From: Marivivens sp.
GTDB lineage: Bacteria > Pseudomonadota > Alphaproteobacteria > Rhodobacterales > Rhodobacteraceae
Length of the DNA: 8,898 nucleotides
Direction of reading: 5' to 3'
Assembly: GCA_024642185.1 (NCBI GenBank)
Contig: JAHEBR010000077.1
Coordinates: 1 to 8,898 of the forward strand
Each line of letters starts with the position of its first letter. Positions within the stretch are counted from its first letter, which is position 1. Below are positions 4,864 through 8,898 of this stretch, one piece after another. The translations under genes were made by a program, and so were the position numbers. Below the pieces are notes generated by a model. The model made no database searches, had not been told where the DNA came from, and worked only from the letters and a program-made list of their open reading frames with translations.

Positions 4864-5918
4864 GGGTCGCATCCGGGCGGCGGCAGGCGCCCGTCGGGAT
4901 AGAGCGCCATCACCTTGAAGAGGTCGCCCATTTCATCGGGATGGGTCAAGCGGCGATGTGCAAGGACCACGCGCTCGAGATCGGCTCCGGCCAGTTTCGA
5001 GGCAAGTTGCTGCGCCCGTGCCGTGATTCCGAGCCGTTCGAGAAAGACGCCTTGGGTCGTGAGTTTGCTGAACTTCGCCGGAGTAGCGGCGCGGGCCACG
5101 GCTTCGAAATCGACGTGGGCGGTCAGATCGGCCTCGCCGGGATCGAGGAAAGGGTCGGTTGCCGCATGGGCGCGGATCGCTTGAAACGTATCGCCCAGCG
5201 ATCGCCAATCGCCATAGTCGATGATCAGCGCCGCGCCGCCGTGGGCGCCGATCCGGCGGCCGATGTCTTGGACAAGGGCGGGAAGGGCGGGGCAAAGCTC
5301 GACCAGATCGCCGTCGCGCGTGTCCTGCAGGCGGTGGGCGAGAAAGCCATAGGTGGTTTGATCGCCGAACCCCGGCTGCAACTCGCCGTGGCGCAGCCCG
5401 ACCACCCGCTCGCGCCAGCCCGGCCCTTGGCGCACGAACTGGCGGATGGGCAGGGCGTCGAAGAACTCGTTGGCGACCAGCCAGAGCGGCCCTTCGGGCA
5501 GGCTCGCGACCGTGTCGTGCCATGTCGCGCCCGGAACCCGAAGCGCCTGCGCCTGCCGTAGCTCGGGCGAGGTTTCGACGAAATGCACATCGGCCGCTTC
5601 GACAAACCCGGCCACGGATTTGGTCGCCCGCAGGATATCCGACATGAGCGTGCCGCGCCCCGGGCCAAGCTCTGCAAGGATTAAACGGTCGGGCGCACCT
5701 TGATCGAGCCACGATTGCGCCAGCGAAAGGCCAATCAGTTCGCCAAACATCTGGCTGATCTCGGGCGCGGTGATGAAATCGCCGGCCGTGCCAAAGGGAT
5801 CACGGGTCGCGTAATAGCCGTGCTCGGGGTGCATCAGCGCCTCGGCCATATAATCCGCGATAGAGATCGGTCCGGTGGCCGCTATCCGGGCGCAAAGCGC
5901 TTCTTCGATGGCGCTCAT
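4860..5918 (-). CDS. SAM-dependent methyltransferase, MidA/NDUFAF7 family
   Basis: A 352-residue class I methyltransferase of the DUF185 family. NDUFAF7, the mitochondrial relative, methylates an arginine of the complex I subunit NDUFS2, and the bacterial protein is thought to act likewise on NuoD; the target here is inferred. Visible: PISIADYMAEALMHPEHGYY (17-36), GDFITAPEISQMFGE (46-60), the SAM-binding AELGPGRGTLM (82-92), VANEFFDALPIRQF in the middle, and IIDYGDW further on. The ATG at 5918 overlaps the lgt stop as ATGA; a longer version from a TTG at 5936 is less likely. Its own stop overlaps the pgeF ATG the same way. It sits between lgt and pgeF, a conserved arrangement in alphaproteobacteria as I recall. 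The domain assignment is firm. Confidence 0.92.
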   Translation of the reverse strand: MSAIEEALCARIAATGPISIADYMAEALMHPEHGYYATRDPFGTAGDFITAPEISQMFGELIGLSLAQSWLDQGAPDRLILAELGPGRGTLMSDILRATKSVAGFVEAADVHFVETSPELRQAQALRVPGATWHDTVASLPEGPLWLVANEFFDALPIRQFVRQGPGWRERVVGLRHGELQPGFGDQTTYGFLAHRLQDTRDGDLVELCPALPALVQDIGRRIGAHGGAALIIDYGDWRSLGDTFQAIRAHAATDPFLDPGEADLTAHVDFEAVARAATPAKFSKLTTQGVFLERLGITARAQQLASKLAGADLERVVLAHRRLTHPDEMGDLFKVMALYPDGRLPPPGCDP

Positions 5919-6799
5919 GCCTTGCGCCTCGGCCAAAGCACCAGAACGAGGCCGATCAGGATCATCGGCAGCGAGAGGGTCTGGCCCATGGTCAGACCCC
6001 AGTCACCCCATTGATAGGCATAGCCCAGCGGATTGCCACGGCTGACGAACTGGGCGTCGGGCTGACGGAAAAACTCGACGATATAGCGTGACAGACCATA
6101 GCCGAGGAAGAACAGGCCGGTCAGAAACCACCTTTTGCGCAGCGCGCCGCGTTTGATCGCGAGCCATGCGATCAGCGTGCCGAGCATCAAGCCTTCAAGC
6201 CCTGCCTCGTAGAGTTGGCTCGGGTGGCGGGCGCATTCGGCGACCATGATGAGACAGTTCTGCGCCGCCTCTCCGGGGAAGACCACGGCCCAAGGCACAT
6301 CCGTCACCCGCCCCCACAGCTCGCCATTGATGAAATTGGCGATCCGGCCGAGGAAGAGGCCGAGCGGGGCCACGATGGCAAGCGAATCCGCCACCGAGCC
6401 GAGCGGCAGCTTGTTGAGGCGGCAATAGAGGATCGTCGCCACGATCACCCCGGCAAAGCCGCCGTGGAACGACATGCCCCCTTCCCAGACCCGAATGATC
6501 GACAGGGGATCGGCGGCGAAGGCATCGAAGGCATAGAAAAAGACATAGCCAAGCCGCCCGCCGAGGATCACCGCGACGATGATCCAGGTCATGAAGTTCT
6601 CAAGAAGTGTAGGCGTCATCGGCGGCATGCTCTCTGGCCAAAGCTTGGGCCGACGCATCAGCCAGGCGATGATCCGCCAACCGGCGACGATCCCGACGAT
6701 ATAGGCCAGCGCATACCAGCGCAGGGCGAAATCAAAGCCGCCGACCGAGAAGGAAAAGATCTCGGGCGAGATATCGGGAAAGGGGATCGAGGCACGCAT
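5915..6799 (-). CDS. lgt: Phosphatidylglycerol-prolipoprotein diacylglyceryl transferase
   Basis: This inner-membrane enzyme moves diacylglycerol from phosphatidylglycerol to the lipobox cysteine of prelipoproteins, the first step of lipoprotein maturation. The 294-residue protein has about seven hydrophobic segments (near 27-46, 69-91, 113-126, 140-157, 200-215, 225-242, 272-290). Signature parts: RWYALAYIVG (27-36), GGRLGYVFFY (80-89), GGMSFHGGFAG (107-117) with the essential histidine at 112, GRIANFINGELWGR (151-164) holding the family's signature arginine at 152, RHPSQLYEA (191-199), and SRYIVEFFRQPD (237-248). An AGGA ribosome site seven bases ahead supports the start. The gap of 103 bases to the divergent UbiK-type gene must carry the operon promoter, but no good minus-strand promoter stands out. 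First gene of lgt-midA-pgeF. Confidence 0.97.
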   Translation of the reverse strand: MRASIPFPDISPEIFSFSVGGFDFALRWYALAYIVGIVAGWRIIAWLMRRPKLWPESMPPMTPTLLENFMTWIIVAVILGGRLGYVFFYAFDAFAADPLSIIRVWEGGMSFHGGFAGVIVATILYCRLNKLPLGSVADSLAIVAPLGLFLGRIANFINGELWGRVTDVPWAVVFPGEAAQNCLIMVAECARHPSQLYEAGLEGLMLGTLIAWLAIKRGALRKRWFLTGLFFLGYGLSRYIVEFFRQPDAQFVSRGNPLGYAYQWGDWGLTMGQTLSLPMILIGLVLVLWPRRKA

Positions 6800-6845
6800 G
6801 GGCTAGTCCTGCGCGGGGGGCGGGGTGCTGTCAACTCCCGCCCTG

Positions 6846-6876
6846 TTGCCTTGGCGGCTTTGCGCCTCCATATAGG
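6846..6876 (+). promoter_or_regulatory. Possible promoter of the UbiK-type gene
   Basis: TTGCCT (6846-6851) is followed by CATATA (6869-6874, 17-base spacing) or TATAGG (6871-6876, 19-base spacing). Either would place the transcript start 20-30 bases before the ATG. The match is partial. Confidence 0.35.
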
Positions 6877-6902
6877 GCTCAAGACGAACCCCGGAGGCCG
6901 CG

Positions 6903-7148
6903 ATGCAGACCCGCAACAAGATCATGGACGACCTGAGCCAATTGATGACCAACGCCATGGGCGTAGCACAGGGCGCGCGCGACGAGGCGGGCAATGCCAT
7001 GAAGTCTTTGCTCGACCGCTGGCTGGCCGAGCGCGATTTCGTGACGCGGGAAGAATTCGACGCCGTGCGCGCCATGGCCCAGAAGGCACGCGAAGAAAAC
7101 GCCGCGCTGCTGGCCCGGATCGAAGCACTCGAAGCCAAGAAGAAGTAA
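6903..7148 (+). CDS. ubiK: UbiK/BMFP-family ubiquinone biosynthesis accessory factor
   Basis: An 81-residue protein of the BMFP/UbiK family (membrane-fusogenic, coiled-coil). UbiK helps the ubiquinone-synthesis enzyme complex, working with UbiJ in E. coli; alphaproteobacterial members are annotated by similarity. Residues 1-38 (QTRNKIMDDLSQLMTNAMG to LLDRWL) form an amphipathic helix; residues about 45-80 (REEFDAVRAMAQKAREENAA to LEALEAKKK) are a coiled coil for trimer formation, with a lysine-rich end. The GGAGG ribosome site five bases upstream fixes the start. It is divergent from lgt and tail to tail with the DUF4287 gene, with only 3 bases between stops. Family confidence is good; a direct role in ubiquinone synthesis here is inferred. 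Confidence 0.88.
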   Translation: MQTRNKIMDDLSQLMTNAMGVAQGARDEAGNAMKSLLDRWLAERDFVTREEFDAVRAMAQKAREENAALLARIEALEAKKK

Positions 7149-7151
7149 GGG

Positions 7152-7361
7152 CTAGCGCTTGCCCGCCAAGACATGGGCGACGATCGCATTGGCGTGGCCG
7201 TGGCCCATCCCGTGCTCGGTCTTCAGATAGCCGACGATCTCCATGTGCCGCGCCGGCAACTGCCCTTCGACGATCCCGAACCAATGGCTCATCGGCTGGC
7301 CATATTTCTTTTCGATCGACGGAAAGTAGGAGGCGGGGCCTTTGATCTTTTCATCTGACAC
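7152..7361 (-). CDS. DUF4287-family protein, 69 residues
   Basis: The protein begins with a GTG codon (MSDEKIKGPASYFPSIEKKY), preceded by GGGAGAG five bases away. The KGPASYFPSIEKKYGQP opening (residues 7-23) and the HxEIVxYLKxEHGMGHGHANAIVAH segment (39-63) are typical of DUF4287, a small, probably helical soluble domain found alone or as an N-terminal part of longer proteins. Its function is not known. The histidine/glycine-rich GMGHGHAN (51-58) could bind a ligand or metal, but this is only a suggestion. It converges on the UbiK-type gene with 3 bases between the stops, and no terminator is visible between them. A TTGTCT/TAGCGA pair (7419-7414 and 7397-7392, 16-base spacing) is a weak possible promoter. 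Confidence 0.85.
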   Translation of the reverse strand: MSDEKIKGPASYFPSIEKKYGQPMSHWFGIVEGQLPARHMEIVGYLKTEHGMGHGHANAIVAHVLAGKR

Positions 7362-7448
7362 TCGTTCTCTCCCAAATCCCTCGGGGCGACATCGCTATCC
7401 TGCCAGCCCTTGAAGACAAGATACCCGAATGACCGCACGCGCAAGAAT

Positions 7449-7472
7449 CCCGCGCTCGCGGGCAACGCCCGC
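7449..7472. other. Two mutually exclusive hairpins
   Basis: CCCGC (7449-7453) can pair with GCGGG (7458-7462) over a 4-base loop, or GCGGGC (7458-7463) can pair with GCCCGC (7467-7472) over AAC. The middle arm cannot do both, an attenuator-like layout, about 88-111 bases upstream of the DUF4287 start. No T tract follows on either strand. Confidence 0.35.
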
Positions 7473-7618
7473 CCAATTGAGGCTCCGGTAGGACAGATCG
7501 AAATATTCTGACTTTCTTCCGACTTATCCCCAAGAAACTGCTTTACAGACGCCCCTCGGCCCACCACCATATGTCGTAGGGGCGGACCCAAAAGCCCACC
7601 GTCCCTTGAGCAGGCACC

Positions 7619-7654
7619 TAGCGCTTGGGGCGCTGCCATTACCCCGGCGCTAAA
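7619..7654 (+). other. Hairpin just upstream of the YbjN-domain gene
   Basis: TAGCGC...GCGCTA closes an outer 6-base-pair stem, with GGGG...CCCC inside; a smaller alternative AGCGC-TTGGG-GCGCT (7620-7634) uses the same left arm. AAAACAAAT and the GAGG ribosome site of the YbjN gene follow. It may stabilise or regulate the leader of that gene. Confidence 0.4.
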
Positions 7655-7672
7655 ACAAATGAGGCCGAGCAC

Positions 7673-8176
7673 ATGGCATTGACCGAGCACTTCGTCGACG
7701 AAGGCGATATCCACCCGATTGACCTCGTGGAACACATCGCCGAACACCACGCCTGGGAATTCGACAGGATCGCAGATGACCAGATCGCCATGGCGGTTGA
7801 AGGTCAGTGGCGCACCTATTCCATCACGCTGGCCTGGTCGGCCTATGATTCCACCCTTCGTCTGATCTGCACATTCGAGATGGAGCCGCCCGAAGAGCGC
7901 GACCATTTGCTTTATGAGGCGCTCAACCGCGCCAACGATCATTGCTGGGCGGGCAACTTTACATGGTGGTCCGAGCAAAAGCTGATGGTCTATCGCTATG
8001 GCCTGATCCTCGCAGGCGAGCAGATCGCCAGCCCCGAGCAGATCGACACGATGATCGGCGCGGCGGTGATGAGCTGCGAGCGTTTCTATCCGGCCTTCCA
8101 GCTGGTGACATGGGGCGGGCGGACGCCTGCCGAGGCGATGCAGATCGCCATCTCCGAGGCCTACGGTCGCGCCTGA
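7673..8176 (+). CDS. YbjN-domain (sensory-transduction-like) protein
   Basis: A 167-residue protein matching the YbjN family (type III secretion chaperone-like fold), whose E. coli member affects stress and motility phenotypes; its exact activity is unknown. The domain covers about residues 15-145: IHPIDLVEHIAEHHAWEFDR, the strand-rich AMAVEGQWRTYSITLAWSAY, FEMEPPEERDHLLYEALNRAN (68-88), WWSEQKLMVYRYGLIL (98-113) and a C-terminal helix. It is soluble, acidic and without signal peptide. The ATG at 7673 is chosen over more upstream in-frame codons because a GAGG ribosome site lies eight bases ahead and the N-terminus MALTEHF is plausible. It precedes proC by 78 bases on the same strand, a pairing I recall from other Rhodobacteraceae, so the two may be co-transcribed; this says little about function. 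Confidence 0.85.
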   Translation: MALTEHFVDEGDIHPIDLVEHIAEHHAWEFDRIADDQIAMAVEGQWRTYSITLAWSAYDSTLRLICTFEMEPPEERDHLLYEALNRANDHCWAGNFTWWSEQKLMVYRYGLILAGEQIASPEQIDTMIGAAVMSCERFYPAFQLVTWGGRTPAEAMQIAISEAYGRA

Positions 8177-8184
8177 CGCATTTC

Positions 8185-8217
8185 GCCCGCTCCGGCTTGA
8201 ACCCCCTCGGGGCGGGC
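8185..8217 (+). other. Inverted repeat between the YbjN gene and proC
   Basis: GCCCGC (8185-8190) pairs with GCGGGC (8212-8217) over a 21-base loop; CCCC/GGGG inside (8202-8212) offers an alternative. No T tract follows, so it is not a standard terminator, and readthrough into proC is likely. Confidence 0.3.
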
Positions 8218-8254
8218 ACTAACCTCTGCCGGAATGGCAATGGGGGATCATCCG

Positions 8255-8898
8255 ATGAAAGACGTGGCGGAACGCGGCCTAGTCCTTTTGGGCTGTGGCA
8301 AGATGGGGTCTGCGCTGCTTGCGGGCTGGCTCGAGGGCGGGCTTTCGCCAGAGGCGGTCTGGGTCTTGGATCCCAAGCCGTCTGACTGGCTTGCGCGGGC
8401 CGGTGTTCATGTGAACGAAGGCGTGCCTGCCGATCCCGCGGTCGCCTTGGTGGCCGTCAAGCCGCAGATGATGGGCGAGGCGCTGCCGACCCTTCAGGCG
8501 CTGGGCAATGGCGCGACGCTCTTTGTCTCGATCGCCGCCGGTACACCGATCGCTGCCTTCGAAGCCGCGCTTGGGGCCGACACGCCCATCGTCCGCTCCA
8601 TGCCCAACACGCCCGCCGCGGTGGGCAAGGGGATCACCGCGATCATCGGCAACGCCCGCGCAGGCGAGGCGGATATGGCCACGGCCTCGGCGCTTCTGTC
8701 GGCGGTGGGACAGGTCGTGCGCCTCGAGGACGAAAGCCAGATGGACGCCGTGACCGGCCTCTCCGGCTCCGGCCCCGCCTATGTGTTCTTGCTGATCGAA
8801 GCCATGACGACCGCAGGGATCGAGCAGGGCCTCGCCCCCGATCTCGCCCTGCAACTCGCGCGGGCGACCGTGGCGGGGGCAGGGGCGCTGGCGGAAGG
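8255..8898 (+). CDS. proC: Pyrroline-5-carboxylate reductase, partial (3' end beyond window)
   Basis: It reduces 1-pyrroline-5-carboxylate to proline with NAD(P)H, the last step of proline synthesis, in the cytoplasm. The first 214 codons are present; the family is about 270 residues, so roughly the last fifth is missing. The dinucleotide-binding GCGKMGSALLAGW is at 13-25, VAVKPQMM near 67-74, the RSMPNTPAAVGKG segment near 115-127, and the family signature VTGLSGSGPAYVFLLIEAM near residues 165-183. The ATG at 8255 is favoured because GGGGGA lies seven bases upstream; in-frame ATGs at 8234 and 8240 have poorer sites and would add 7 or 5 residues. No frameshift is seen in the part present. It probably shares a transcript with the YbjN gene. 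Confidence 0.96.
   Translation, partial: MKDVAERGLVLLGCGKMGSALLAGWLEGGLSPEAVWVLDPKPSDWLARAGVHVNEGVPADPAVALVAVKPQMMGEALPTLQALGNGATLFVSIAAGTPIAAFEAALGADTPIVRSMPNTPAAVGKGITAIIGNARAGEADMATASALLSAVGQVVRLEDESQMDAVTGLSGSGPAYVFLLIEAMTTAGIEQGLAPDLALQLARATVAGAGALAE

Larger units (their letters stand above)
7362..7672. other. 311-base gap between the DUF4287 and YbjN genes; hairpins but no convincing gene
   Basis: Both flanking genes point away from this gap, so it must hold their promoters. It contains overlapping inverted repeats at 7449-7472, the inverted repeat CGCCCCT/AGGGGCG (7550-7556 and 7578-7584), and a two-step hairpin at 7619-7654. A 20-codon reading frame (7429-7491, six arginines) has no good ribosome site. 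I found no tRNA, SRP RNA or RNase P signature. A small RNA is possible but not shown. Confidence 0.6.

Noticed and set aside
5919..5936. Longer midA start at a TTG codon.
   Set aside because: The ATG at 5918 overlaps the lgt stop as ATGA, the same layout as at midA/pgeF, and gives a standard N-terminus.
6215..7345. 376-codon plus-strand frame opposite lgt.
   Set aside because: It is a shadow of lgt and the UbiK/DUF4287 genes, rich in Arg, Gly, Asp and His as expected for the reverse of GC-rich genes.
7429..7491. 20-codon arginine-rich leader peptide.
   Set aside because: Ribosome site is weak and neither neighbour is an arginine-related gene; kept only as part of a hairpin observation.
7362..7672. 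6S RNA, SRP RNA or RNase P RNA in the long gap.
   Set aside because: I looked for the SRP apical-loop sequence and RNase P core motifs on both strands and found none, and the ends do not pair like a 6S rod.
7289..7978. 229-codon minus-strand frame spanning the gap and the YbjN gene.
   Set aside because: It is antisense to a well-supported YbjN gene and overlaps the DUF4287 start; its protein has no recognisable motif.

Overview
The window looks like chromosomal DNA of a Rhodobacteraceae/Paracoccaceae-type alphaproteobacterium (Rhodobacter/Roseobacter relatives). The pointers are high GC with GC-rich third codon positions, the lgt-midA-pgeF operon opposite a UbiK/BMFP gene, a Hint-domain protein of the type I associate with roseobacters, a DUF4287 gene, and a YbjN-proC pair. 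This assignment rests on gene content and remembered protein families, not on a search.

Layout. Positions 1-1951, all on the minus strand: trxB (thioredoxin reductase), overlapped 4 bases (ATGA) by a small RES-domain gene, then a MarR-like winged-helix regulator that reads in frame, with no stop, into the start of an ATP sulfurylase (sat) gene leaving the window at base 1. Diverging from trxB is an Lrp/AsnC-type regulator (2139-2639, +). It ends exactly against the stop of a cysteine-free Hint-domain protein (2640-3434, -), which has a good TTGACA-type promoter. A 55-residue basic protein (3704-3871, -) ends in the only textbook terminator in the window. Positions 4108-6799 (-) hold lgt, midA and pgeF, chained by two ATGA stop/start overlaps. 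Divergent from lgt is the UbiK-type gene (6903-7148, +), tail to tail with a DUF4287 gene (7152-7361, -). A 311-base gap follows with several inverted repeats. Then come a YbjN-domain gene (7673-8176, +) and the first 214 codons of proC (8255 to the window end, +).

How the genes may work together. TrxB keeps thioredoxin reduced, and ATP sulfurylase makes APS; the reductases of assimilatory sulfate reduction generally draw electrons from thioredoxin, so the left block has a plausible sulfur/thiol theme, with an HTH regulator and a RES (NAD+-acting fold) protein in between. Lgt attaches diacylglycerol to prelipoproteins, MidA is a NDUFAF7-type methyltransferase linked to complex I, PgeF is a peptidoglycan-editing laccase-fold enzyme, UbiK assists ubiquinone synthesis, and ProC makes proline.

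Most of the window is ordinary housekeeping DNA. The points worth a second look are the in-frame regulator/ATP-sulfurylase junction on a six-base homopolymer, the partnerless RES protein apparently lacking its signature glutamate, the Hint protein with no cysteine at all, and a set of perfect palindromes in two intergenic regions. I see no CRISPR array, insertion sequence, tRNA or rRNA.
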